Below are positions 20,935 through 31,849 of a DNA stretch of 64,000 nucleotides, piece after piece. Origin of the DNA: Aradus depressus (taxonomy: Eukaryota; Arthropoda; Insecta; Hemiptera; Aradidae); assembly GCA_963662175.1 (NCBI GenBank), contig OY759221.1, positions 17,450,027-17,514,026 on the forward strand, written 5' to 3'. Below the pieces are notes generated by a model, which saw nothing but the letters and a program-made list of their open reading frames with translations, made no database searches and was not told where the DNA came from. A program made the translations under genes and the position numbers. Position 1 is the first letter of the stretch; each line of letters opens with the position of its first letter.

Positions 20935-21415
20935 TTAAGCCCGCTTCCCTGAACCCCTCCTTCCCTCCGGCCGACATCGTTGAAATTTTGACTTAAAATA
21001 TGAAATTTCACATAGACACATTCATTACATAGGCAGTTATTGTAGTTTTTGAGTTGAGCCCCCTTTCCTTCTGCCACTGAAAATTAACAAGTGTCGTCCT
21101 TATGGGGTTTTGAATTCAAATATGAAATTGCGTGACAACACATTGGCAGTTATTAGTGATATATTGTTAAGCCTCCCCCCTTCCCTTTGAGGAACTTTGC
21201 TGGAAAACAATAGGTCGCTGGAAGGTTTTGGATTGACGTATAATATTTCGAGTCGATACATTCATTCTATTAGGAGTTGTGTTCACAAACACACAGACAT
21301 TTTTTAAATCATATTTGAAGTCAAGAGGTCGGAAAATGAAATCCCGTTGAAAACTCCGCCAAATTTTTGACTGATTACATTCTCATACACTTCGCACAGA
21401 TGGGGAAGTAAAATT
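20935..21415 (-). repeat. Rep-C, minus orientation, with internal duplication
   Basis: CATTACATAGGCAGTTATTG, TTTTTGAGTTGAGCCCCC, GTGTCGTCCTTATGGGG, a repeat of the GGCAGTTATTAG block, then GATACATTCATTCTATTAGG, GTTCACAAACACACAGACAT, ending CACAGATGGGGAAGTA. The central segment appears twice. Confidence 0.75.
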
Positions 21416-21814
21416 AAAATAAATTGAAAAATTAAAATAAATGTTATTTCTAATAAACAATAAAACAATAATAAAGTAACAATAACACCAGAAAGAAAAC
21501 TAGATAATGAATATTGGAAAAAATAAAATACATTTTATTTTTTATAGTCATTGAGCTGAAAATAATCAAACTTCTTTAATTAAAAAAAATATTAATAAAT
21601 AAAACACCCTTTCTCTCCTTTGTCTCATAATTGGAAGGGGATGTGGAGGGGAGGTTCGTATGTGTCCCTATAGAAACACAGAACGTACCTAAAATCATTT
21701 CTAATTTCCATTTGGAAGTACACTTCAAATATCAAAATTGGGTTTTTTCTTCAAAATTACATGTTTTCAGTGTAATATTGATTGCTATTTTTGCAATTAA
21801 AAAAAAAGTATTAA

Positions 21815-22105
21815 TGTACTTCCTCAGAACGAATTAATTAATAAACATTTCCCTCTCCGGGTTAATAATCAATAATTGACTTACAAACTACTAAATTCTC
21901 ATACTAAATTTTGTGTCCATAAATTTATTAATTGGAAGTTATTAGAGATTTTTAGTAGAACCCCCACCCTGGATGATTTTGGTGAAAGTAACAGATACTC
22001 TCCTCATAGGGTTTTGACTTTGTGACTTTTAATGTCGATACACTCATTGGATCAACAAAGTTAATGGGGTTTTTGAGTTGAGTCCCCTCCGGAAAAGGCT
22101 ACCTA
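21815..22105 (-). repeat. Rep-C, minus orientation
   Basis: GTACTTCCTCAGAACGAATT, TAATAATCAATAATTGACTT, TTTTGTGTCCATAAATTTAT, CTCATAGGGTTTTGACTT, TTTTTGAGTTGAGTCCCC. It lacks the head half. The 400 bases before it (21416-21815) are unassigned. Confidence 0.7.
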
Positions 22106-22240
22106 GTTCTTTAGAAGAATAGGTCATCTCCAAATATGATCGTTACTAAATTTCCAATAGGTATGCGACCTCAGATTTCAGAAAAGTTGTATCCGAAGGT
22201 AATTTGAAATTGTTTCGCATATCAATGAATTATAAAATAT

Positions 22241-22587
22241 AGGTTAGGTTAGGTTTTATGACTCATGCCCGGGCTTTAACTACGAGGTCATATCGCCTAC
22301 TACCAGAGCGCTCTTTCATCACTCTGGTGGACATGAGCCCGACTCTACTGTGGGAGTCCTAAATTTTGCCTACCCTAAATTTTTATTCACCTAGGGTAGG
22401 GGTCTTTAACGAGTACCTGACATCGTACAGGCTCGGGACCATCGTTTAACGTCCCATCCGAAGGACGGCATGCTTAAATTTATTTTACCTGCCAGATAAA
22501 AAAAACTAAGGGCCTCAGTCGGGTTTCGAACCCACGTTCTTGAGCTCAGGAGACAAGCACGCATACCACTGAGCTACCGGCGCCCTT
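22241..22587 (-). mobile_element. SINE-A, full length, with 11-bp target duplication
   Basis: Complete minus copy from the telomere-like tail (AGGTTAGGTTAGG) to the tRNA-like head (GGGTTTCGAACCC B box, CCACTGAGCTACCGGCGCCC). TTATAAAATAT occurs on both sides (22230-22240 and 22588-22598), an exact 11-bp target site duplication. It looks relatively young. Confidence 0.92.
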
Positions 22588-22724
22588 TTATAAAATATAT
22601 TTTTATTTTTTATAATTTTTGTTATTCAAAAGAATAAAAATCAAAATTAAAAAAGTTATTGGGATAAGAAAATTACTCTGTACAATGAAACAAATAAAAA
22701 CGCTAACGCCAACACATTACTTTC

Positions 22725-22910
22725 ATATAGCCAGTATGAAATGATTTTGAGAGTGAGGGGGAATGAGAATGATCTCTAAAAGTGGTGTGTATAAGAAAGT
22801 CTTGTTATGGTTACATTACATATATATTTCATAAGATTTCTCCATTACAAATTTCAAATTCATAGCTACACTCGCTTCTGCGATAGAGCGCTCACAACTT
22901 GTGACTGGCC
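22725..22910. repeat. FB-G arm and Rep-D fragment
   Basis: Bases 22725-22830 match the right arm of FB-G (CCAGTATGAAATGATTTTGA, GAGGGGGAATGAGAATGATC, GTATAAGAAAGTCTTGTTAT). Bases 22845-22905 match Rep-D (ATTTCAAATTCATAGCTACA, GATAGAGCGCTCACAACTT). Confidence 0.6.
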
Positions 22911-23302
22911 TACAGGCCCAAATGACATTATTCACCTGCCTCACTATAATGATTTTTTAAATATATATTTACAGGTAAGACACTGCCTGGAGTAGCAGCT
23001 CCTGCCAAAAAATCTCTTCATGATTTTGCTGCCGTTCGAAGCCTTCGTCTCTTAATGAATTCATATTTACAAAATGTGAATTATATAATAAAAATTATTA
23101 TTTATTTTTAGATAAAATATATATTTTAAATAAATTATAAACATTTGTTATAGTTTTAAACAATGTATCAAATCTAGTTTATTGTAAATACAGTAATACA
23201 AATATAATTTACAGTAATATTTGATTTATTTTTTTTTCATACTTTATTATACAATATTTACAATTAAAAGATCGTACATAACATCAAAGATCCTATATAT
23301 AA
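22911..23302. other. No recognisable gene
   Basis: AT-rich and unassigned, up to the SINE-A target duplication. Confidence 0.4.
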
Positions 23303-23584
23303 GAGGGCGCCGGTAGCTCAGTGGTCTGCGTGCTTGCCCTCTGAGCTCAAGATTGTGGGTTCAAAACCCGACCGAGGCCCTTAGTTTATTTTATATGGGG
23401 GGTAAAAGATGTTAAGCGATGGCCCCGAGCCTGTACGATGTCAGGTACTTGTTAAAGAACCCTACCCTAAGTGAATTTAGGGCTGCAAAATTTAGAACTA
23501 CCATCAGTAGAGTCGGGCTCATGTCCCCGTATATGACCCCGTAGTTAAAGCACGGGCATGAGTCACAGAACCTAAATCTAAACC
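23303..23584 (+). mobile_element. SINE-A with internal deletions and 12-bp target duplication
   Basis: Intact head (GGTAGCTCAGTGG, GGTTCAAAACC). The CACGCCGTCC block and part of the AGTGACGAAAGAGCGC block are deleted. TCCTATATATAA flanks it at 23291-23302 and 23585-23596, so the deletions arose at or after a single insertion rather than by joining two copies. Confidence 0.88.
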
Positions 23585-23599
23585 TCCTATATATAATTC

Positions 23600-24040
23600 T
23601 TAAAAAAAGGTAGCCATGTTTATAGGACAACATCCTCAGTTGAATATCACCAGTAGAACTCGGCTGAGGCAATTAGCCCACAGTTTCCAAAGACATTGGC
23701 AAGTACACTCCAAGTGACTGACGTATTAAGTGGACCTAAGAATCGGTTGAGGGAGTTCTCTAGTGCTTTACGAGGTTTGTCAAGTGTTTGTAAAAACACT
23801 TGGCTAGAAGGTAAAATAGGCACTTGGTTTGGCCTATATAAATCAGGCTATATTTGTTCGACCAAATGGCAAACAAACTTTTTTTTTTTTTTCTTTTTTT
23901 TAGTATGAACCATTTAGTTTGCCAACAGCTGGTAAACACAATACATCAGGTTCCATTGACATACATAAAGTAGCATAGATTCATATCGTGTATACATTGT
24001 AAAGCTCCCTGTAAATCTTATCAACTATTGCAAACAATTT
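23600..24040. other. No recognisable gene
   Basis: A less AT-rich stretch at 23690-23870 with TGTAAAAACACTTGGC and no homology I recognise. Confidence 0.4.
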
Positions 24041-24044
24041 TTTT

Positions 24045-24175
24045 ACTTCCCCGGCAATACAATGTATAGAAAAAGTTATGAAATCAGTCAGAAATTTGTT
24101 GCGAGTCACTGTGAATCACCGGCTATATATTTCCCTCGCAAGAATTAATCAATAATTAACTTTTGTTCCACATCT
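24045..24175. repeat. Rep-C ends joined
   Basis: A plus start (ACTTCCCCGGCAATACAATG, TATGAAATCAGTCAGAAATT) runs directly into a minus end (GTGAATCACCGGCTATATAT, AAGAATTAATCAATAATTAA). Only the two termini remain, head to tail. Confidence 0.65.
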
Positions 24176-24238
24176 TCACGGTCTTCATTTTCATGCATTA
24201 CTTAATTATTTTTACTTATTACTAATTATTATTATTAT

Positions 24239-24993
24239 TATTTTTTTTTTTTGCCTTTTATTTATAAAGAAGCGAGGGCGCCGGTAGCTCAGTGGTATGC
24301 GTGCTTGACTTCTGAGCTAAAGAACGTGGGTTCGTAACCCGACCGAGGCCCTTAGTTTATTTTATCTGGGAGTTAAAATAAACTTAAGCACGCCGTCCTT
24401 CGGATGGGACGTTAAGCGATGGTCCCCAGCCTGTACGATGTCAGGTACTCGTTAAAGACCCCTGCCCTAGGTGAATAAAAATTTAGGGTAGGCAAAATTT
24501 AGGACTCCCACAGTAGAGTCGAGCTCATGTCCACCAGAGTGACGAATGAGCGCTCTGGTAGTAGGCGATATGACCTCGTAGTTAAAGCTCGGGCATGAGT
24601 CATAAAACCTAACCTAACCTAACCTATAAAGAAGCAACTGTTGCTAGGGTGCAACAACCAGCATCTACGATAGGTAGTGACATGTTGGCGTGAATGGCAT
24701 GTGAGAGGAAGACCACCCAGTGGTAGGTCCTCGGGACGAAAATTTATCTTAATTATTAAGACAAGAACAGGAAAAAAAATAATAAAAATAAATAAAAAGG
24801 AATTGGAAGACAATTTTGATGGATGGGTAAGAGGGATGATAAAAGTAAAGGAAAATAATGTAAAAAAAATGTTAGGATTTAAGGTGGCAGTAAGTCGCGG
24901 TTCCATCTTCTCTTCAACCTTCGTGGGGGGTTTTGTAGTGTAGTATTTATGGGTTTGTATGTGTGTAAAGTTTTCTAAAAAAAATTATGTAAG
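24239..24993 (-). mobile_element. Jockey copy 5, 3' end, split by SINE-A
   Basis: Poly-A (poly-T at 24241-24252), TTTATAAAGAAGC, interruption, then AACTGTTGCTAGGGTGCAAC, GGCATGTGAGAGGAAG, CCCAGTGGTAGGTCCTCGGG, and on to the RT C-terminus (RRLKRR region at about 24905) and a 5' truncation near 24993. It matches copy 2 over its whole length once the SINE is removed. Confidence 0.88.
24274..24624 (+). mobile_element. SINE-A, full length, inside Jockey 3' UTR
   Basis: Complete head, body and AACCTAACCTAACC tail. It is flanked by TATAAAGAAGC at 24263-24273 and 24625-24635 (exact 11 bp). The uninterrupted sequence exists in Jockey copy 2 near 11545, which acts as an empty-site control. Orientation is opposite to the host Jockey copy. 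Confidence 0.95.
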
Positions 24994-25239
24994 TACTAAT
25001 AATTATCTCAAAAAGGTTGCTTCATTTCCTGAAAAAAAAATAAATAAATAAAAGATAAGTTAATTCAAATAACCAGAAAAAATGAATATCTAGTAATGCC
25101 CGGACTCAATTTTATGAAATTTTGCATTTATTAATTATTGTCTTGAAAATGTTACCTATTTCAATTCCAAAAAAAATAAACGAATAAGTTAATTCAAATA
25201 AACAGTATAAATGGATATCTAGTTATTACTAATCCATCA

Positions 25240-25630
25240 TTTGGTGATACAATCATTACATAGGCAGTTAATGGGATTTTTGAGTCGAGCTCCCCTCTGA
25301 TCCTTTTTTTCCATTGGCCGATTTGACTAAAAATCAATAAAGTGTCGTCCTTGAAGGGCTCCACTGAACTTACATAAAAAATTTAGTGTCGAAACATTCA
25401 TTCTATCGGGTGTTGTCGAGTTCACATACACATCCGCAGACACACATAACTGCCCTTGTAACGAATGTATTGACATGTGACTTCATATGTAAATTCGAGA
25501 TCCTATAAAGACGACACCTATCATTTTTCATCGGAATAGGAATAGCCGTAGGGGAGGGAGTGAAGGGAGGCTCGACTCAAAAATTCCAAGAACTACCGAT
25601 GTAATGAATGTATCGTCATAAAATTAGATA
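25240..25630. repeat. Rep-C inverted pair
   Basis: Bases 25240-25455 are minus (GGGATTTTTGAGTCGAGC, GTGTCGTCCTTGAAGGG, GTTCACATACACATC). Bases 25456-25630 are plus (TAACGAATGTATTGACATG, AAAGACGACACCTATC, GAACTACCGATGTAATGAAT). The pair abuts the satellite array. Confidence 0.72.
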
Positions 25631-25636
25631 TTTAAT

Positions 25637-27220
25637 TTCTAATTGGGTGTTGCAACTTCCAAATAATGCAGTAAACTTCTTATTTTAGGATTAACAATAA
25701 TTATTTCACTACAAGTTAATTAAATAGACTAAAGAGAGGAGGAGATAGTTGCCTCTGGAAGAAGTAAACTACTTATTTTAGAATTAACAATTATTATTTC
25801 ACTGCGTTAATTAAATAGACTAAAGAGAGGAGGAGATAGTTGCCTCTGGAAGAAGTAAACTTCTTATTTTAGAATTAACAATAATTATTTCACTACAAGT
25901 TAATTAAATAGACTAAAGAGAGGAGGAGATAGTTGCCTCTGGAAGAAGTAAACTACTTATTTTAGAATTAACAATTATTATTTCACTGCGTTAATTAAAT
26001 AGACTAAAGAGAGGAGGAAATAGTTGCCTCTGGAAGAAGTAAACTACTTATTTTAGAATTAACAATTATTATTTCACTGCGTTAATTAAATAGACTAAAG
26101 AGAGGAGGAGATAGTTGCCTCTGGAAGAAGTAAACTACTTATTTTAGAATTAACAATTATTATTTCACTGCGTTAATTAAATAGACTAAAGAGAGGAGGA
26201 GATAGTTGCCTCTGGAAGAAGTAAACTTCTTATTTTAGAATTAACAATAATTATTTCACTACAAGTTAATTAAATAGACTAAAGAGAGGAGGAGATAGTT
26301 GCCTCTGGAAGAAGTAAACTACTTATTTTAGAATTAACAATTATTATTTCACTGCGTTAATTAAATAGACTAAAGAGAGGAGGAAATAGTTGCCTCTGGA
26401 AGAAGTAAACTACTTATTTTAGAATTAACAATTATTATTTCACTGCGTTAATTAAATAGACTAAAGAGAGGAGGAGATAGTTGCCTCTGGAAGAAGTAAA
26501 CTACTTATTTTAGAATTAACAATTATTATTTCACTGCGTTAATTAAATAGACTAAAGAGAGGAGGAGATAGTTGCCTCTGGAAGAAGTAAACTACTTATT
26601 TTAGAATTAACAATTATTATTTCACTGCGTTAATTAAATAGACTAAAGAGAGGAGGAAATAGTTGCCTCTGGAAGAAGTAAACTACTTATTTTAGAATTA
26701 ACAATAATTATTTCACTAAAAGTTAATTAAATAGACTAAAGAGAGAAGGAGATAGTTGCCTCTGGAAGAAGTAAACTTCTCATTTCAGAATTGACAATAA
26801 TTATTTCACTACAAAATAATTAAATAGACTAAAGAGAGAAGGAGATAGTTGCCTCTGGAAGAAGTAAACTTCTCATTTCAGAATTGACAATAATTATTTC
26901 ACTACAAAATAATTAAATAGACTAAAGAGAGAAGGAGATAGTTGCCTCTGGAAGAAGTAAACTTCTCATTTCAGAATTGACAATAATTATTTCACTACAA
27001 AATAATTAAATAGACTAAAGAGAGAAGGAGATAGTTGCCTCTGGAAGAAGTAAACTTCTCATTTCAGAATTGACAATAATTATTTCACTACAAAATAATT
27101 AAATAGACTAAAGAGAGAAGGAGATAGTTGCCTCTGGAAGAAGTAAACTTCTCATTTCAGAATTGACAATAATTATTTCTCTACAAGTTAATTAAATAGA
27201 CTAAAGAGAGGATGTCTCTT
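25637..27220. repeat. Satellite array, 17 units of 91-93 bp, higher-order structure
   Basis: The anchor TAGACTAAAGAGAG recurs 17 times. Successive spacings are 91, 93, 91, 91, 91, 93, 91, 91, 91, 91 and then 93 six times. The 93-bp units carry CACTACAAG-type ends, the 91-bp units CACTGCG. A GGAGGAAATAG variant appears in units 4, 8 and 11. Units 12-16 form a second subarray (CTTCTCATTTCAG, GAATTGACAATAA). No coding potential. Confidence 0.97.
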
Positions 27221-27494
27221 GAAGAAGTTAACATTACTTTTTTCTGAGGAGTTGGATTAATCTTGGACCAATTAGAACTCAATTTAATCGTTTTACAAAA
27301 CCCATAATTGGAATGGATTTTGCTCTATAGATCGACTTCTGTTCTCTCCCCAAATCAACTTACTTCATTTAATTAGATCAATGTCAAAAGAAATTAATTC
27401 ATCTAAACTTTCTTCAAGTCCAATCTGCTCGTTTCTAGATAACGAACAAAACCTTTCTTTCCCTTATACTGTATTGGATTGCACATTCAAAAAA

Positions 27495-27620
27495 TTTGTT
27501 ACTTCCTCAGCTATAGGAAGTGATGTATTCGGTCAGAAATTCGAAGTTGAGTTTTCAACGGAATTTCATGTTTCCGAACGTCTAATTGGCAGCATAATTA
27601 CTCAGCACGAATTACGCTTG
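27495..27620 (+). repeat. Rep-C start fragment
   Basis: TACTTCCTCAGCTATAGGAA, GTCAGAAATTCGAAGTTGAG, TTTTCAACGGAATTTCATG, then a jump to the end block CTCAGCACGAATTACG. Confidence 0.7.
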
Positions 27621-27636
27621 CCCCATATGATTCTGC

Positions 27637-27911
27637 ATTAGCCACACAAATATAACAAGATTACAGACATTTCAAAACTAAGTCCTCCGGATAGCAGTGA
27701 ACGCCCCCTGGTTTATCAGGAACACCCAAATCCATCGTGAACTGGGAGTTGCTCCTTTTGCAGCCCACATCGAAAAACTCACCTGAGACTTCCATGAAGG
27801 TCTGCCAACCTGCTCTGGAGCGGTCCACTATAGTCTCGGCCAGCCTCTCGCCCAATTTTCATGTGTCAATTTGTACAAAGTACATGTTTAGTACTGGATC
27901 AAATAAAATTT
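27637..27911 (+). pseudogene. Jockey-type C-terminal fragment, family 2 (copy a)
   Basis: The encoded peptide reads FRNTQIHRELGVAPFAAHIE-like sequence with NAPW upstream, the block following the RT thumb in Jockey elements. It ends with an AATAAA signal and T-rich tail at 27901-27920. It is nearly the same as 58483-58798 and starts at nearly the same place (TAGCCACAC). An in-frame stop follows the EKLT position. Confidence 0.75.
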
Positions 27912-27989
27912 TTTTTTTCTTTTCTTTCTTTTCTAACATGCTTATTTTTTTATCCTTAACGAAAATGACTTCTGCGCTAGGGGGGTAAT

Positions 27990-28390
27990 TATGCTTTTAC
28001 GAAGTGATTGATGAAGCGGCTAGTGAGCCACACCACCTCCACAGGGGTCCTCCTCAGCCAGGAGGTCAGTAGACCGGACCGACATTGCTTCTGCTAGTAG
28101 GTGTGAACTTTTAGTGCAAATTTGTGTAAAGGTGTGTGACGTCGTGTAAGAATGGTATGTTTCGATTCTTCGAAGAATTTTATTTTGAGTGGCTTGAATT
28201 ATTTTAGTTCGAGAGGACTTTCCGTAACCCCAGAGCTGGACATCATAGGTCTGGTAACAGTCTTGTAGACTGTTTGTGGTTGAGGCAAAGTTGAGATCAC
28301 TTGTCTAATAGTCGTTCCAGTAGTCTCATCTTCTGTCGAATCTGCGTAACGTGTTTCTTCCAAGACAATCCAAGTTACAACTTTCGCAGT
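27990..28390 (-). pseudogene. Jockey-type RT C-terminal fragment, family 3
   Basis: The minus strand reads NLGLSWKKHVTQIRQKMRLL, then in another frame VQLWGYGKSSRTKIIQATQN and KILRRI. These correspond to the LGL.L.W..H and Y..QLWG...S...I...Q.K.LR blocks of Jockey RT. Several frameshifts; 5' and 3' ends unclear. Low overall identity to families 1 and 2 in this window. Confidence 0.6.
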
Positions 28391-28890
28391 TTTAACTTAA
28401 AAATAAATTAAAAAAAGTCAATGGGCTCTGTTGGGTTGGTATTTTATTTTGGTCTGATATCTGTGCGTTTGTATGGATGGATGCGTAGACTTTGAACCTA
28501 TACACAAAGGAACTTGGGTACTCAGGGCTTAAATTGAATCTTAAAGTCCACTGTTTAAAGGCCAAATTCGTAAGGGGAGCCGAGTTTCCCCCTCCCCTTC
28601 TGTTTTCCTCTCATTTTCCTTTGATTCGCCCCGGAAAAATCCAATTTAAAAGAAGCAGCAACCGACACAACCGCCAGACCTTATTTCTACCCCGTCCTGA
28701 AAGGGGATCTCCCTAATTTAGCATGTTTCCGAAGCTAAAGGTTTTCGTTCCATTAATTCCTTTCTTGTTCAGACCTCTTGAGTTAGCGATTCCCAATCAA
28801 GCAGACTCTCCATCTGAAGTGGGCGTTACAGTTAATTACATGTTTTAGTAGAATTTAACAAAAAAAAATATATATAAAATAAAACTTTGT
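28391..28890. other. No recognisable gene
   Basis: Unassigned. A 74-codon open frame at 28492-28716 has no recognisable domain. Confidence 0.4.
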
Positions 28891-28894
28891 AAAT

Positions 28895-29410
28895 TATAAA
28901 GAAAACACGAATGTTTTTTAATATTGTCTATTCCACAAGGTATAAAAAATATATGGGAGTACTTTCGGTATTACTACCATCTTCAGCCACGACTTACCAA
29001 ATACTAAATGGAAATTCAACTATTTTTACGAGGACGCCGGTAGCTCAGTGGTATGCGTGGTTGCCTTCTGAGCTCAAGAACGTGGGTTCGAAACCCGACC
29101 GAGGCTCTTATTTTATTTTATCTGGGAGGTAAAATAAACGTAAGCACGCCGTTCTTCGGATGGGACGTTAAGAGATGGTCCCGAGCCTGTACTATGTCAG
29201 GTGCTCGTTAAAGACCCCTGCCCTAGGTGAATAAAAATTTAGGATAGGCAAAATTTAGTGCTCCCATAGTAGAGTCGGGCTCATGTCCAACAGAGTGACG
29301 AATGAGCGCTCTGGTAGTAGGCGATATGTAGTTAAAGTCCACACATGAGTCATAAAACCTAACCTAACTATTTTTACAATCTAACCAGTAGGTAGGTACC
29401 CTTACCCTTA
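28895..29410. repeat. FB-E copy split by SINE-A
   Basis: FB-E landmarks on the left: TTTTTTAATATTGTCTATTC, ATATGGGAGTACTTTCGGTA, CCATCTTCAGCCACGACTTA, CCAAATACTAAATGGAAATTC. After the SINE: AATCTAACCAGTAGG. The copy at 46965-47165 shows the same sequence without the SINE. The minus strand at 28963-28986 carries CTGAAGA-T-GGTAGTAATACC-GAAA. Confidence 0.78.
29030..29365 (+). mobile_element. SINE-A, full length, 12-bp target duplication
   Basis: Starts GAGGACGCCGGTAGCTCAG and ends with CCTAACC. AACTATTTTTAC flanks both ends (29018-29029 and 29366-29377), although its first bases overlap the AACCTAAC-type tail. The opening GAGGACGCC matches only the copy at 32581-32968, which also shares its 5' flank. 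Confidence 0.92.
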
Positions 29411-29849
29411 CTCAGCCCCCCATGGGGGTTTCCTATCCCTCCTGTACCGTTAATTCTTCAAATATGTGAAACATCAAAAACGAAACTCCGTCCCAAATCA
29501 AATCCCAATAACAAAAACTCCAAAACAGTATGTTATACATCATATGTGTATTTTAATCAACCCACACCATCCCAAAGCCTCCACCATCAAGACCCCACCC
29601 CGAGACGAAATCTCATCTCCAACGCTCCACACATTCGAAGAATACATAATATGTACATAATATTATTATGTATGCATACATGAAATAAATCAAAGACTAA
29701 TAAATATACAAATGAAAATCAAAAATATAAAATAAAATACATAGGTTCTTCAGAAAGTAAGTGAACTTTGTGTTAACACTGATATTTATAAATTGTGATA
29801 CGCGGACTTATTATGGAAACTTATAATAAAATATATAACAAGATTTTCT

Positions 29850-30085
29850 CATACCAACCACTCTATTACATATCTCCCACTATCTCCCCCTTATCCTTCT
29901 AAAAATCATTTCATAATGGCATAACTGAGTATATGAAAATAATGAGAGGGCAGCGGTTTTCTTTGTTTCATTGTATAGTGTAATTCTGAGAGTGACTTTC
30001 TTATACCCAGTAACGTCAGTATGAAATTATTTTGAAAAGGGGGAGGGAGAAATATAGTGATCTGCATAGCAGATAAGTACGATGT
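29850..30085. repeat. FB-G, both arms
   Basis: Left arm CATACCAACCACTCTATTAC, CCCCCTTATCCTTC, AAAATCATTTCATAATGG. Right arm CTTATACCCAGTAACGTCAG, TATGAAATTATTTTGAAAAG, GGGGAGGGAGAAATA. Same architecture as 15111-15347 with a longer loop. Bases 29411-29850 are unassigned. Confidence 0.65.
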
Positions 30086-30232
30086 CAAAGAAACCTGCCG
30101 TTCCCCATTATAGAATAAGTGTGACCGTGTCGTTCAAGGTCAAGTATAAGTAGTGTGTTACTAAAGTCTATTACCATGTTGTTTTGTCTAACATAAAGGT
30201 TTATTTACACATTAATTAAAAACAAAACAAAT

Positions 30233-30701
30233 AACAAAGCAGACATTGCAGCAAAAGACGCTGCACTCTCCCCCTTATCGCCTCAACAAACAGTTAACAC
30301 AGCACAAGACCTTTCGATCAACTTCAAAAAAAAAAAATGAACAACACTGGAACAGTCAATGGACTCAGACGGAAGACAACAAACTGCGAAGAATAAAAGA
30401 AGAAAACAAGCCGTGGAAACCTCCAAGCACCAAGAACAGACAAGACACCGTGATCATCACAAGACTAATACTGGGACATAGGAAACTGACACATTCCTAC
30501 CTACTTGTTGGAGTTGAACAGCCGACATGCTCCTGCAACCAGGACTACAAAGAGCTCACAGTACAATATATACTGACTGACTGCATTAACTACACCGCAT
30601 TAAGAAACAAATACAAACTACCGACTGACATGAAAAAACTACTCCCGACGAATACAACGGACTTATCCAGTTCCGACGCAAAATTCTACGAGGACATGTA
30701 G
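30233..30701 (+). pseudogene. RNase H end and zinc-finger tail of an I-type LINE
   Basis: One frame begins NKADIAAKDAALSPLSP, the end of RNase H (GNxxAD.AAK.A). After a frameshift in an A-run near 30330 the second frame gives TVIITRLILGHRKLTHSYLL, QPTCSCNQDYKELTVQYIL, TDCINYTALRNKY and stops at 30701. TRLI.GH..LTHSYL followed by C.C......V.H/YIL..C is the standard C-terminal block of I-clade LINEs. Confidence 0.8.
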
Positions 30702-30800
30702 ACATAATAGTTGTCGCTAATGACCCTGAAGTCGATGCGACGTTAAATAAAAACTAAAGAAAAAATAAAATAAATAAACAAAAAATAATAATAAATGAAT
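30233..30800 (+). mobile_element. I-type LINE 3' end
   Basis: Coding tail 30233-30701 followed by a UTR (GTTGTCGCTAATGACC, GATGCGACGTTAAATAAAAA) and an A-rich end at about 30755-30800. The UTR is related to the minus-strand LINE at 15359-16085. Confidence 0.75.
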
Positions 30801-30969
30801 AGAAATGTTGTTCGAATCCAGAAATATGTAAGATATTCTTATATTCCGACCAGTAAATAACTGGATTTTATACCGTATTTAAACAATATTCCGGACCACC
30901 GAAATTCCATTTCTTGTTTATTGTTTAATATTAGAAATATGGAATTTTCCCCCTGTTATAATTCGTAAA

Positions 30970-31275
30970 AATATGTACTTACATAATTTAGACAGACATT
31001 TAATTTGGACAATCCACAACAGATTGAAAAGTACAGACCTCAAAAGACGATTTGGACGACTGAAATCAATCATCGCACGGCGACATTATCGTTGGAAAAG
31101 AAACTTCACATATACAACATTATACTAAAACCCATCTGGACTTACGATATCAAGATCAGCGAAAAAAATCAAACATTACGTCTTCAGTCAATACAACCAT
31201 TATACTTAGCCACATTGCCGATGCGCCATTTTACTTTTCCAATCTCACACTGCATAATGACCTCATCGTTGTGAA
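30970..31275 (+). pseudogene. Jockey-type RT fragment, family 4
   Basis: One frame gives DRHLIWTIHNRLKSTDLKRR, FGRLKSIIARR. A second gives SLEKKLHIYNIILKPIWTYD and IKISEKNQTLRLQSIQPLYL. They match the LDRRLTW...H and L..Y..ILKPIWTYG blocks of Jockey RT. Frameshifted, truncated at both ends; no UTR recognised. Confidence 0.72.
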
Positions 31276-31597
31276 TATGCAAAGATATAAAATAAAATAA
31301 AATGTTATTTCTATATAATTATATATTATTATATTGATTATTATTTTATTAATTATAATTAATCTAAGTAGGAGCATTTCTCAAATGTTCCAATGCCCAC
31401 AAAAGGCATCAGGGGAAAGGTCAGTGCAATTCCACTATTTTTTTTTACTTTTCCATCCTTCAGATACAGAATGTATTGAAATCGTCAAATATTTCGATTT
31501 TATAGCGCATTTTAACATAATTTAATGCATATAAATAAATATCATGCGCGTTACAGCCGCTTTACGTTGAGACATGTTACACTGGCTTTGGGTAACG

Positions 31598-31849
31598 TCA
31601 AACAGCGCAAAGAAGGTCCAGAAAGTGATCCCCTGTCGTTTGCCCATCGTTGCAGAGCAGGCAGATCGGGTAGTAGACCACTCCTATTCTCTTCAGATGT
31701 TTCTGGAGGAAGTCGTGTTCTGTGAGCATCCTCAAGTTGGCTACTGTCACTCTCCTAGCCATTCCCCCAGCTATCCGATGTTTCTCTTCCAGCCGGACTC
31801 CCCATCTCTTCCCAGCAGTTGCCCTCAGCTGGTTTCTGGGACCTCGTAG
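31598..31849 (-). pseudogene. LINE C-terminal fragment with CCHC finger
   Basis: On the minus strand a continuous frame reads LRGPRNQLRATAGKRWGVRL, RRVTVANLRMLTEHDFLQKH, LKRIGVVYYPICLLCNDGQT, TGDHFLDLLCA and stops at 31598. LT.H..L..HL..IG....P.C..C.....T..HFL..C is the cysteine-histidine tail shared by non-LTR elements. Clade unclear; it differs from the other LINEs here. Confidence 0.65.

Noticed and set aside
24600..24625. Interstitial telomere array
   Set aside because: The AACCT repeats are only 2-4 units long and always sit at the end of SINE-A. They are SINE tails, not telomeric DNA.
25637..27220. CRISPR-like array
   Set aside because: The units are contiguous tandem repeats without unique spacers, in a eukaryotic sequence context. 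It is satellite DNA; the same applies to 4041-4230 and 52353-52605.
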